In this document: positions 12,604 through 24,194 of the stretch, in pieces
Layout of the letters: every line of letters begins with the position of its first letter
Position numbering within the stretch: the first letter of the stretch is position 1
Assembly (NCBI GenBank): GCA_037013495.1
Contig: CM072807.1
Location: 13,705,001 to 13,769,000 of the forward strand
Reading direction: 5' to 3'
Source of the DNA: Hippophae tibetana
Taxonomy: Eukaryota > Streptophyta > Magnoliopsida > Rosales > Elaeagnaceae
Length of the DNA stretch: 64,000 bases
The notes under the pieces: generated by a model
The model's input: the letters and a program-made list of their open reading frames with translations, nothing else
The model's database searches: none
Told to the model about the DNA's origin: nothing
Program-made: the position numbers and the translations under genes

Positions 12604-14587
12604 TGATGAGTGCTCAAAAAGCACTAAAATAACCATGATTTTATGTACCTTAATTGATTAAAAATACATATATTTATATGTTTTATCATATATTTATATA
12701 AATTTGTCTTTTTCGGAATCACGGGTATTTTTATTGTTTTTCAGGTATTTTGGCTTAAAAACGCAATGTAAAGACTCAAAGAGGAATATTTGAAGCAATA
12801 CATCACAAATATATCAATAAATAAGTGAGAAAAGGTCAACACACATGGAAAAATCGGACGAAATGGGTCGAAAAGGTCAAAAAGACGGAAATCGCGCGCC
12901 GCAGACTAGCCGTGCGCGCAGCCCAGCGCGCCCCACTCCGCGCGCGCCCGCGCGCCGAGCTGCGCACAGCGACAGCCCCAGCGCGCGCGCAGCGCCCCAG
13001 CAGCCCCCCTCCGCGCGCCCAACGCGTTTTCGCCCCATTTTTCACGTGCAGCCGCCCCTGTGACGTCATGCTGACGTCATTGATGACATCAGCAATTCCA
13101 ATACGCGTTTTTACATTTTTTAATATTTTTTTTAACATTTTTTTACTCATTTTTTCTCTCCATCCTCACCTATAAATACCCCCCTTCCCTTCACTTCAAA
13201 TCACACCTTAAAAACTCACTTCTCTCTTCTTTCTTTCTCTCATTTCTTAGTTTTTAGTTTCTCTTAGTTTCTTTCTAAGTTTCTAAGCTTTTCTTAGTTT
13301 TTCTCTTAGTTTTTAGTTCAATTCTCTTAGGTTTAGTGTTCTTTTCTTTTTGAGAGGAACTTGTAATGTTTTTGTAATAATTTAGATTTTTGATTCAATA
13401 TATGGAAGTGCAAATTCCGCTCGGAGGTTTTCTAGCAACGGGAATAGCGTCGAAGTTCTGTAAGGATTTTATTTTCTTTACAGTTATTTTTATGCTTTAT
13501 TCTTACATGTTATATATCAACTTGTCTATGGTTAAATTTAACTATGCTAGCTGATTAGTAAAAATGATGTAATAACGACGTTGTTATGCTTGCGAAATAT
13601 TAAATAGGCAAAAATCTTTAAAATGAATTGATTTTGTTTTTATTCAAGATTTTATATTAAGAATGTTAGAGAGAAATATATTATTTTTCATTACAAACTT
13701 AAACCTGAAAATTAGATTTTAAGGTTTAGTTATCCGGTCTAATTTAGAGTAGTGCTCTTTTATTTGTTGGTACAATCGCCCGGTAGTTAGAGTGAAACTC
13801 TATTTCAAAAGTTTTTTATAAGAATTATTATGTGAAAATGTATTGACAACATGTTTTCAATAGTGGTTTTAAAACTTGAAAGTTAGTACTCGGATAATTA
13901 AATTCTTATGTTTAATTTGGACACCTTGAATAATGTTTAAATTGTTTAACCCCACCAAAGGTGACATTTAAATGGTTCATTTTCAATCTCTTAGAAAAAG
14001 GAATTAATTTAATTAAGCATATTAGTTATCAACCCCACCCATAGGTGTTAATTGATTTGTTTAGTTAACAAAGAATATCTAACCCCACCAAAGGTGGTAT
14101 TTATATAAAAAAGAGAGAATCAATAAAATATCAATTTATATCTTTAATAACCTAGTTAATATGAGCAAGCATAATTAATTTAGTTATTATATCCATAAAT
14201 ACTCCGCTAATATAAATGATAAAAATTTGCATGAACATTTATTGAATCCGTATATATGTTTATTTTTAGATAATTATTTATTGAATTTGTATCTATGTTT
14301 ATTTTTATGTTATTAGATTATATTTAATTAATCTGTATATATATGTTTATTTTATATCATTAGATTAGGAACACAAAAACCAAACTATCGTGACAGGATG
14401 TTTAGGATTTAATTTCGTTTTTAAAAGTTTGAATAATAAATTATAAACCACATACATTCCTTCCTTAGATCGACCTTGGGAGTATACTTATCATTTTCTT
14501 CGAAATGATTCGTGCACTTGCGAGAGTTTTATAAATATTAAAACCAAAGTATTTGCGGGAATCGGCGATGCCGGTTTTCGTTCATCA
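12604..14587 (+). repeat. 5' LTR of the Athila element
   Basis: It starts TGATGAGTGCTC and ends GTTCATCA. A GC-rich tract at about 12890-13070 (GCGCGC-rich, against an AT-rich background) is followed by a TATA box (CCTATAAATACC at about 13169-13180) that should drive element transcription. A pyrimidine-rich leader comes next. The 117-residue and 104-residue frames here come from the GC tract and look non-coding. Confidence 0.95.
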
Positions 14588-14593
14588 AGTTTT

Positions 14594-14611
14594 TGGCGCC
14601 GTTGCCGGGGA
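14594..14611 (+). other. Primer binding site, tRNA-Asp type
   Basis: The 18 bases TGGCGCCGTTGCCGGGGA, starting six bases after the 5' LTR, are the complement of the 3' end of plant tRNA-Asp(GUC) with its CCA as I recall it. Athila and Tat-type elements commonly use this primer. Confidence 0.9.
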
Positions 14612-15404
14612 AGGAATAGCGTTTTTAAATTATTTATCAAAATTTTAAAAACATTTTTGTGCTGTAAATAATTGTGATATTTTAATAATAATCAAATTTC
14701 AAAATTCATAATAAATAAATAAAAATAAAAAATAAAAAAAAAATAAAAAAAAATAAAAAAAAATAATTTTTTTTAATTGTAAAATAATTTAGAAATTTGA
14801 AATTTGAAGTAAAAATTTTTACCGTTCATGAATAGTAAAAAAAAAAATTTAAAAATTCAAAATTCAAAAAATTTTAAGTTAATAAGAAATAATATAGCGT
14901 GAATAGTAAAATAAAATTACCGTTCATAAAAAAAAAATTCAAAAACTTAAATTTCAAAAAAAATTTAAGTTAATAAGACATTATATAGCGTGAATAGTAA
15001 AATAAAATTACCGTTCATGAATAAAAAAAAATATTACTTGAATTTATACCTAATTAACTAAATAACATGAAAAGTAAAAATCTAAGTGAGTTATGTCTAG
15101 GAGACTAGTTCTTGGAAGCCTTTGTGCCACTAGTATTTCTTGGGAACGTTGCTCTGGCTAGGAGAATGGTATTTAAGGTGCCGTTTGCACCACCATTCTT
15201 TCCTAGGAGCACTCTTGGTTAATACTAATTATGTTACAAAAAAAATAAAAAAATAAAAAAATAAAAAAATAAAAAAATAAAATAAATTTTTTTTTAGGGT
15301 TTAACTAGTTTTGTTTAGTGCTTTGTATTGAATAACATGTAAATTTTCTCTAAATTTTTTTTATTTTGTTGACAGGAGTTTTAAATTTACGTTTACAATA
15401 GTCT
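14612..15404 (+). promoter_or_regulatory. Untranslated leader of the Athila element, with a long hairpin
   Basis: AT-rich with short repeats of a GTGAATAGTAAAATAAAATT type. The notable part is a two-tier hairpin at 15164-15198: outer arms GAATGGT/ACCATTC, inner arms GGTGC/GCACC, loop CCGTTT-like. A second region just upstream has two ACTAGT palindromes (about 15102 and 15129). Retroelement leaders often carry packaging or dimerisation structures; that role is inference. No coding frame is evident. Confidence 0.5.
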
Positions 15405-16742
15405 ATGCGTGGTAGGAAATCCCTAGGAAATCCCCTTACACCATATGTAAATAAATTTCATAAATTTAAACAAGTGTCAACAAAACTGGATTCTACCCAT
15501 CAACCTGTTTTTGAGCCAAACATAGAACCAAGTCTTAATCCTTTACTAGAACCAAAAGAAATGGAGGAAAACCAACATATTAGGGAAACCACGATGAAGG
15601 AGTTTGCAAGACCGGTAATAGGCACGACAACTGCCGCTATCCAGTTGGGGGAGGCTGCTCGGAATTACGACCTTAAAAATATTCATTTTTCTATGCTTCC
15701 TTCCTTTTATGGGCTACCTAATGAAGATTCTCTTTCCTTTATGAGAGATTTCTATGCTACGGTCCAAACATTCCCCCTCGGTATTCTAAACGAGGATCAA
15801 CTTAGGATGAGATGTTTTCCCTACACGTTAAAGGATAAGGCCAAAGCTTGGTTGATGTCACTTCCCCCAGGTTCTCTGATGACATGGGGTAACATTTACA
15901 ATAAATTCATGGGAAAATTCTATTCCCATCAAAAAACATCAGAGTTGAGAGGAAAGATTGCTACTTTCTCTCAGATGGAAGGAGAACCATTCCATGAAGC
16001 TTGGGATAGGTTCAAAATGTTTCTCACTCAATGTCCCCATCATAGCTTTCCCCTGCAGTTGCAGAACCAATTCTTTTACGATGGACTTACACAACAATGT
16101 CAGTTCATTGTCGACAACGCTGCAGGAGGAGCAATAGGAGAAAAGACTGCCTCAGAGACGTATAACCTCTTTGAGATGTTGGGTGCTAATTCCCAACAGA
16201 AAAGCTCCCGAGTGAGAAAAGCTGGAGTTCATGAAATCAACTCCAGTAATGAAGTTCAACAACAACTTGTTCAACTGACTAAGCAAGTTGCCCTTCTCGC
16301 TACACAAACCAACACCAATAATGATCAATATGGTTTGTATAGCAACATGGGACATGGTACTGAAGCCTGTCCATATCAAGGAGAAACAACTGGACCTGAA
16401 CAGGTCAATGTGTTGGGAGCATATCAACAGAGACCCAGGTTTGATCCCAATTCAAATACCTATAATCCTGGGTGGAGAAGTCATCCAAATTTCTCTTGGA
16501 GGCAAAACAACCCTCCTTTCACTCAAAGCTCAAACCAGGCAGGCCAGCAATTCCACCCACCTATTCCAAAAAGCATTCCCAATAAACCAACTCTGGAGGA
16601 CAACTTGAATTCTTTTATTCAAGTTTGTAGGGATAACCAATCTAAAACCAATCAACGGTTGGACTCTGTGGAAGCCTCTATCAAAAAGGTGGAAGTTCAA
16701 GTTGAACAGTTAGTTGAACATTTGCAAAAAGGCAAAGACTAA
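15405..16742 (+). CDS. First Gag protein (Gag1) of the Athila element
   Basis: An uninterrupted 445-residue frame. Residues from about 65 to 290 match the Athila/gypsy retrotransposon gag domain (LPSFYGLPNEDSLSFMRDFY, RMRCFPYTLKDKAKAW, FYSHQKTSELRGKI, FHEAWDRFKMF, NQFFYDGLT). They align closely with the second gag at 17091. Gag forms the cytoplasmic virus-like particle. The place of the CCHC zinc knuckle has Tyr, Tyr, His, Cys (YGLYSNMGHGTEAC): both first cysteine codons, 16329-16331 and 16338-16340, read TAT. A coiled-coil-like C-terminus (VEASIKKVEVQVEQLVEHL) follows. It ends in TAA without protease or polymerase. An intact second gag in a single element is unusual. Start chosen as the first ATG after the leader. 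Confidence 0.85.
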   Translation: MRGRKSLGNPLTPYVNKFHKFKQVSTKLDSTHQPVFEPNIEPSLNPLLEPKEMEENQHIRETTMKEFARPVIGTTTAAIQLGEAARNYDLKNIHFSMLPSFYGLPNEDSLSFMRDFYATVQTFPLGILNEDQLRMRCFPYTLKDKAKAWLMSLPPGSLMTWGNIYNKFMGKFYSHQKTSELRGKIATFSQMEGEPFHEAWDRFKMFLTQCPHHSFPLQLQNQFFYDGLTQQCQFIVDNAAGGAIGEKTASETYNLFEMLGANSQQKSSRVRKAGVHEINSSNEVQQQLVQLTKQVALLATQTNTNNDQYGLYSNMGHGTEACPYQGETTGPEQVNVLGAYQQRPRFDPNSNTYNPGWRSHPNFSWRQNNPPFTQSSNQAGQQFHPPIPKSIPNKPTLEDNLNSFIQVCRDNQSKTNQRLDSVEASIKKVEVQVEQLVEHLQKGKD

Positions 16743-17090
16743 TTTGATACTTAAATGAATTCAATGAAGAGGAGACATTGAGTTTTTCATTCTGCAATCT
16801 CCAAGCAACGTCTTACTAGAAGACGATAAATTTTAGTCCTGTATGGGAGGTCACCCATTATTGTATTTTCCTTTGTTTTAGTTTGCGTGTAATAAAAATT
16901 CAGATGAAATAAAATTCGTTTGTTTCAAAAATTCTGTCCATTCGTTTAAATTTAAAAAAAAAAAAAATTAGGTTCCTTGCACTTTTTGCTTTTACGTTTT
17001 ATCAAGTTATAAATATTTCTTAGAGATATCTACTAAAAGCAAAATGTTGATACACAATAGGAGGAGGATCATTTTCAACTACAAACAACC
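16743..17090 (+). other. Spacer between the two gag genes, carrying a copy of the post-pol hairpin module
   Basis: The spacer contains two small hairpins, CGTCTT-ACTAG-AAGACG (16809-16825) and ATGGG-AGGTCA-CCCAT (16843-16858). The same pair, with different loops, follows the integrase stop at 24208-24254, and weak similarity continues downstream (TTTTAGTTTG then GTGTAATAA-like). The rest is AT-rich up to the second gag ATG. This suggests the spacer was once the 3' end of an element. Confidence 0.75.
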
Positions 17091-20000
17091 ATGGGAGATG
17101 CTGAAGATAGGCGGAAAAAGATGAAAGAATATACAATGCCAATCATTGGCAATGTAACTTCCGGTATCCAATTACAAGAGGCTGCAAGGAATTATGAATT
17201 GAAAAAGATTCATTATTCTTTGTTGCCTTCCTTTTACGGTATCCCTAATGAAGACCCTTTGCATTTCATTCGAGAATTCTATGCTATTGTCCAAACCTTT
17301 CCACTACATGCAATTAATGAAGATCAACTTAGGATGAGGTGTTTTCCTTACACTCTCAAAGATAAAGCTTGGTCATGGTTCATTACTCTACAGTCAGGTT
17401 CTCTTAAAACTTGGGAAGCAGTCTATGAAATTTTTATGGGTAGGTTCTATTCCCATCAAAAGACTGTTGATCTAAGAACAAAGATAGCAACATTTTCTCA
17501 AATGTATGAAGAGCCCTTTCATGAAGCTTGGGAACGATTCAAACTCCTTTTCATTCAATGTCAAAATCATAGCTTTCCATTACAGCTACAAAACCAATTC
17601 TTTTACGATGGATTGACACTACAGAGTCAATACATGGTTGATAATGCTGCTGGAGGTGCTGTAGGAGAAAAGACCGCAGAGGAAACCTATAATCTCTATG
17701 AGATATTGGGTTCTAATTCCCAACAAAGAGGTGGTAGAAGGAAAGCAAAGGTCAATGAAGTCGGCTTTGATAATGAGATAACCTTGCAACTTGCTGAATT
17801 GACAAAACAAGTGAAATTCCTCACTTCCCACCAAATTTCAAATCAAGAGGTATGTGAAGTGTGTTGTTCAATTGGGCATGGTACTCATAATTGTTCAAAT
17901 ACTTGTGATTCTAGTGTCGATGCCATAGAGGAAGTCCAATCTTATCAAAGGTATCATCCAAACACCTATAATCACCCAGCCTACACCCAATATCCAACAC
18001 TAAGGTCGGATAACAACCACCCTTACCCACCAAGCCAATCTTTTAAACCAACCTTAGAAGATAGCTTGAATGCTTTTATTCAAGTTAGTCGTGACAACCA
18101 ATTGATGACTAATCAAAGGTTGAACACCATGGAGGCTTCGGTTAAAAGAATTGAATCTAAAGTTGGGCAACTGGCTGAACAAATGCAAAAGAAAGAACCA
18201 GGAAAGTTGCCCAGTCAACCAGAACAAGCAAAGGATGTTAGAACCCTTCGAAGTGGTAAGGTAGTCAATACCAGTTTACCTGAAATCTCTAACAATCTAC
18301 CTTGTACTTCAGGTAACAAAGAAGGCGATACTCTAATCTCGCAAAAAGGAGAAACAAGTGTTAAACTTAACAAGCCTTCTGAAAAACTCATTGGGGGGTC
18401 ATCTGACACCCCCAAAATTCAAAAGACAACAGAACCACACCAGATACAAGTACCTTTTCCCCACCGGTTGAAAGAATCCAAACAAGATAAGCAATTCAAT
18501 GATCTTTTTAATATGCTCTCTAAAGTAAATATCAATTTACCATTATTAGAAGTGATCATGAATGTGCCCTCATATGCCAAATTTTTCAAAGAGTTGAACA
18601 CTAAGAAAAGGAGGTATGAACTGAATGAACGAGTAGTAGTATTAGAAATTTCTAGCGCTGTACTTCAGCACAAACTACCCCCTAAGTTGAAAGACCCTGG
18701 AAGTTTTATTATAAACATAACTATGGGGGATAGGAAGGTTGCTAAAGCAATGCTTGATTTAGGTGCTAGTATAAATTTGATGCCCTACTCTATATTCTTA
18801 CAACTCAATCTAGGGGATTTAAAACCCACAACTATGTCCCTTCAACTTGCAGATAGATCTCTTAAATATCCAGAGGGAATAGTTGAGGATGTTTTGGTAC
18901 AGGTAGACAAACTGATAATACCTGTTGACTTTGTGGTTCTGGATATGCAAGAAAATCCAGCATTGGACAGAGAGCACACAATATTGCTTGGTAGACCATT
19001 TATGGCAACTACTAAAACTATTATTGATGTCCAAGATGGAAATTTGACAATGACAGTCTTATGAGAGACTGTTCATTTTAAAGTTTTTGATTCTTCACCT
19101 TTCCCTTCTATTTCTGCCATCGATGAAATATTCGAAGTTGATCCTTTGGATAATCTTGTCCAAAGCACCTTTTTACAAACCAGAATAGAAGACAAGCTTG
19201 AAACCGTTCTTACACTTGAAAAGGTTGAAGAAGATTTAGATGAGGAAATTAATGGGTACCTTAAACAACTAGACAATGATGAAGTGATGACAAAATCTAG
19301 TACACTTTTAAATCTACCCAGTTCTTCATCTAGTAAAGAGGCCAATCCACCTGAACTTGAACTCAAAGTCTTACCTGAGCACTTAAAATATGTGTTTTTG
19401 GGAGAGGGAGAAACTTATCCAGTGATAATTTCTTCAACCTTGACCAAACCACAAGAAAAGGAACTCATCAAAGTGCTTAAACAGTTTAAGAAATCTATAG
19501 GTTGGAGTATAGGGAATATAAGAGGCATTAGTCCAACAATGTGTATGCACAAGATCAACTTGGAGGACGGTGCTAAACCTGTACGAGAGGCCCAAAGAAG
19601 ACTAAACCCAAACATGCAAGAGGTAGTTAAGAAGGAAATTCTTAAATTATTAGAAGAAGGGATTATCTATCCTATTGCGGATAGTAAGTGGGTTAGTCCA
19701 GTGCATGTGGTACCAAAGAAATCTGGGATAACAGTTGTTAAGAATGACAAAAGTGAATTAGTGCCCACTAGAATAATCACTGGATGGAGAATGTGTATAG
19801 ATTTTAGGAAACTAAATTTATATACGAAAAAGGATCACTTTCCTCTTCCATTCATTGATCAAATGTTGGAAAGATTAGCTGGGCACGAATTTTACTGTTT
19901 TTTGGATGGACTGACTGGATATTATCAAGTACCCATAGCACCAGAAGATCAGGAAAAGACCACATTTACATGTCCTTTTGGGACATTTGCTTTTCGCAGA

Positions 20001-20135
20001 ATGCCATTTGGGTTATGCAATGCCCCTGCCACGTTCCAGAGATGCATGATATCCATTTTTTCGGACATGGTGGAAAAATTCATTGAGATTTTCATGGACG
20101 ATTTCTCTGTCTTTGGGAACTCATTTGATGATTGC

Positions 20136-22062
20136 TGATGAGCGAAAACCGGCATCGCCGATTCCCGCAAATACTTTGGTTTTAATATTTATAAAACTCT
20201 CGCAAGTGCACGAATCATTTCGAAGAAAATGATAAGTATACTCCCAAGGTCGATCTAAGGAAGGAATGTGTGTGGTTTTTAATTTATTATTCAAACTTCT
20301 AAAAACGAAATTAAATCCTAAACATCCTGTCACGATATTTTGGGGTTTTTGTGTTTTTAATCTACTTACATAAAAATAAACATAGATTCAATAAACATTC
20401 ATGCAAATTTTATCATTTATAATGACGGAGTATTTATGGATATAATAACTAAGTTAATTATGCTTGCTCATATTATCTAGGTTATTAAAGATATGAATTG
20501 ATATTTATTGATTCTCCCTTTTTTGTATGAATACCACCTTTGGTGGGGTTAGATATTCTTTGTTAACTAAACAAATCAATTAACACCTATGGGTGGGGTT
20601 GATAACTAATTTGCCTAATTAAATTAATTCCTTTTTCTAAGAGATTGAAAATGAACCATTTAAATGCCACCTTTGGTGGGGTTAGACAGTTTAAACTTTA
20701 TTCAAGGTGTCCAAATTAAACCTAAGAATTTAGTTATCCGAGTACTAACTTTCAAGTTTTAAAACCACTACTGAAAACATGTCGTCAATACATTTTCAGA
20801 TAATAATTCTTATAAAAACTTTTGAAATAGAGCTTCACTCTAACTACCGGGCGATTGTACCATCAAATAAAAGAGCACTACTCTAAATCAGACCGGATAA
20901 CTAAACCTTAAAATCTAATTTTCAGGTTTAAGTTTGTAATGAAAAATAATATATTTCTCTCTAACATTCTTAATATAAAATCATGAATAAAAACAAAATC
21001 AATTCATTTTAGAGATTTTTACCTATTTAATATTTCGCAAGCATAACAACGTCATTATTACATCATGTTTACTAAACAGCCAGCACAGTTAAATTTAACC
21101 ACAGACAAATTAAATATAACATGTAAGAATAAAGCATAAAAATAACTGTAAAGAAAATAAAATCCTTACAGAACTTCGACGCTATTCCCGTTGCTGGAAA
21201 AACTCCAAGCGGAATTTGCACTCCCATTTATTGAATCAAAGAGCTAAAATATTACAAAAACATAACTAGTTCTTCCCAAAAAGGGAAGAACTCTAAATCT
21301 AAGAGAAATTAACTAAGAAAAGCTAAAAACTAAGAAAACATAAGAAAAACTAAGAAAAACTAAAGAATCCTAAAAATCTAAGAAAAGAGAGAAAAGAATG
21401 TATTTGGAGGTGTTTTTAGGTGTGATTTTGAAATGAAGGGAAGGGGGGTATTTATAGGTGAGGATGGAGAGAAAAAATGAGTAAAAAAATGTAAAAAAAA
21501 TGTAAAAACGCATAATGGAAATACTGACGTCATTGATGACGTCAGCATGACGTCATGGGGCGGCTGCACGTGAAAAATGAGTGTCGGCGCGCGCGTGAAC
21601 AGTAACCCGCGCGCAGTGCTGCGCGCATGAACAGTAACCCGCGCGCAGTGCTGCGCGCATGAACAGTAACCCGCGCGCGCAGTGCTGCGCGCATGAACAG
21701 TACCGCGCGCAGTTTGGGCGGAGCTGGGTGCTGGGGCGCGGCGGCTGGGCGGCGCGGCGGCGCGTTTTTCTCCTTTTTGACATTTTTGACCTTTTTGACC
21801 CATTTTGTCCAATTTTTCCATATTTGTCGACCTTTCCGCATTTATTTATTAATATATTTGTGATGTATTGCTTCCAGTATTCTTCTTTGAGTCTTTAAGT
21901 TGCATTTTTAAGCCAAAATACCTGAAAAACAATAAAAATACCCGTGATTCCGAAAAAGACAAATTTATATAAATATATGATAAAACATATAAATATATAT
22001 ATTTTTAATTAATTAATGTGCATAAAATCATGGTTATTTTAGTGCTTTTTGAGCACTCATCA
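20136..22062 (-). mobile_element. Solo LTR of a related Athila subfamily, inverted
   Basis: The stretch is a reverse-oriented LTR of the same family: on the minus strand it starts TGATGAGTGCTC and ends TTTTCGCTCATCA. It is flanked by the target duplication ATTGC (20131-20135, 22063-22067). It lies inside the reverse transcriptase gene of the larger Athila. Its GC-rich part differs strongly from that of the host element. The TATA box (TATAAATACC on the minus strand) lies near 21448-21457. Solo LTRs arise by recombination between the two LTRs of a full insertion. Frames on the minus strand at 21378-21841 are low-complexity products of the GC repeat. Confidence 0.95.
21590..21715 (-). repeat. 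GC-rich palindromic tandem repeat in the solo LTR
   Basis: The near-palindrome GCGCGCAGTGCTGCGCGC occurs at 21609-21626, 21641-21658 and 21675-21692, with units of 32 and 34 bases that also include a GAACAGTAAC stretch. Degenerate units flank these. Each palindrome has 8-base arms. The tract is a sharp CpG-rich island in AT-rich DNA. Confidence 0.9.
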
Positions 22063-24194
22063 ATTGCTTACATAAATTGACTTTGGTTTTAGAAAGATTC
22101 ATTGAATACAATCTAACCCTTAGTTGGGAGAAAAGTCATTTTATGGTTCAACAAGGGATAGTTTTAGGACATATAATTTCAAACAAGGGTATTGAAGTTG
22201 ATAAGGCAAAAGTTGAATTGATATCCAAACTACCTCCCCCTACATCTGTGAAGGGGATAAGAAGCTTCTTGGGACATGCAGGATTCTACAGACGATTTAT
22301 TAAAGATTTCTCTAAAATAAGTCGTCCATTATGTAACTTGCTATCCAAAGATGCTGATTTTGATTTCAACAATGACTGCCTTACTTCCTTTAATACCTTG
22401 AAAGATAAACTCACATCTACCCCTGTTATAATGGCACCAAACTGGTCTTTACCCTTTGAAATAATGTGTGACGCTTCTGATTATGCAATAGGAGCAGTCC
22501 TGGGACAAAGAGTGGATAAGCGTTTACATGTCATCTACTATGCTAGCAAAACACTCAATGATGCCCAGATGAATTACACCACCACTGAAAAGGAATTATT
22601 GGCTATAGTATTCTCTTTAGACAAATTTCGGTCTTATTTAGTAGGATCTAAAGTGATTGTGCATTCTGATCATGCTGCTTTAAGATACCTATTAAGTAAA
22701 CCAAATGCCAAGCCAAGATTAATCAGGTGGGTCTTACTCTTACAAGAATTTGACCTAGAAATCAAGGATAAGAAAGGCAGTGAAAACTTAGTAGCTGACC
22801 ATTTGTCTAGGTTAATTTCTGACTTTAATTCTCTTAAAGATGAGAGTAATGACGATATAGTTGAAACCTTTCCTGATGAACAGTTATTTTTCATAGGTCC
22901 GAACCCATGGTACGCTGATATTGTAAACTATCTTGCCACTGGTGTTTTGCGACCTAACACTTCATATCAGGAGAAGAAAAGGTTTTTTAAAACTATTAAG
23001 GACTATTTCTGGGATGACCCTTATTTATACAAGATTGGTCAAGATCAAGTCATCCGGAGATGTGTACCTGAAGAAGAACATAAGAGCATTCTGACTTTTT
23101 GTCATGAACTTCATTGTGGGGGTCATTTTGGAGGAGAAAAGACAGCCCGTAAGATATTACAGTCTGGATTCTTTTGGCCCACTCTTTTTAAAGATGCTCA
23201 TATGTTTTGTGCACAATGTGATAGATGTCAAAGAACAGGAAACATAAGCAAAAGAGATGAAATGCCTTTGACATCTAATTTAGTTGTTGAACTCTTTGAC
23301 GTATGGGGGATTGACTTTATGGGTCCTTTTCCCCCATCTAATGGTTTTCAATACATTTTGGTTGCTGTGGATTATGTGTCCAAGTGGGTAGAAGCTATAC
23401 CCACCAAAACCAATGATGCTAATGTTGTTGTGAAATTCTTGAAAGATTTCATATTCAGTAGGTTCGGAACGCCTAGAGCTATAATAAGTGATGGAGGTAG
23501 CCATTTTTGTAACAAACTCTTTGATGGAGTACTAAACAAGTACAACATCACACATAAGGTAGCTACTCCATATCATCCTCAAACTTCCGGTTTAGTGGAA
23601 GTAAGTAATAGGCAAATTAAGGGAATACTGGAACGCACTGTGCGTCCTTCAAGGAAGGATTGGGCATTTAAGTTAAATGATGCCTTATGGGCATACCGCA
23701 CCGCTTACAAAACACCTATTGGGATGAGCCCTTACCGGTTAATCTTTGGGAAAGCGTGCCACCTTCCAGTTGAACTTGAACACAAGGCTTATTGGGCAAT
23801 TAAAGAGCTAAACATGGATTTAGATAAAGCAGGTGAAAAACGAGTACTCCAGCTTCATGAGTTGGAAGAAATTAGGAATGAAGCCTATGAGAATGCCAAA
23901 TTATACAAGGAGCGTACTAAGCGCTATCATGACAAGAGGCTAGTTCCTAAAACTTTTCACCCTGGAATGAAAGTTCTTTTATTTAACTCTCGTTTGAGAT
24001 TGTTTCCAGGAAAGCTGAGATCAAGATGGGATGGACCATTCAAAATAGTTCAGGTATCTGAACATGGAGTGGTAGAACTATTGGACTCCAAGACACAAAA
24101 AACGTTCAAAGTTAATGGCCATCGTGTCAAGCCCTATGTAGAAGAACCAAACAACATTTCTGAAATGGATTGCATTTGGCTGAGTAACCCTTAG

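Larger units (their letters stand above)
17091..24194 (+). pseudogene. Second Gag-protease-RT-RNase H-integrase frame of the Athila element, split by a solo LTR
   Basis: The 17091-19064 part encodes Gag2 (same domain as Gag1) with a complete CCHC knuckle (CEVCCSIGHGTHNC, from 17853). It also holds the aspartic protease (LDLGAS, near residue 560, about 18757-18774). A single in-frame TGA at 19062-19064 is followed by the same frame through the reverse transcriptase, with catalytic FMDDF just before 20110. At 20135 the codons for FDDC are cut by an inverted solo LTR. The frame resumes exactly at 22068 with LHKL and TLVLERF, continuing through RT thumb, RNase H ([13 protein letters not shown]), the HHCC integrase finger, and a DDE core ([27 protein letters not shown]) to TAG at 24194. 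Without the solo LTR and one target duplication, a single nonsense codon would remain. The enzymes copy the element's RNA and integrate the DNA. Confidence 0.9.

Noticed and set aside
12825-13175. Arg/Ala/Pro-rich frames in the 5' LTR (and counterparts in the other LTRs)
   Set aside because: Produced by the GC-rich LTR tract; sequence and frame change between copies by indels.
21378-21841. 147-codon minus-strand frame in the solo LTR
   Set aside because: Low-complexity reading of the palindromic GC repeat; not kept in the other LTRs.
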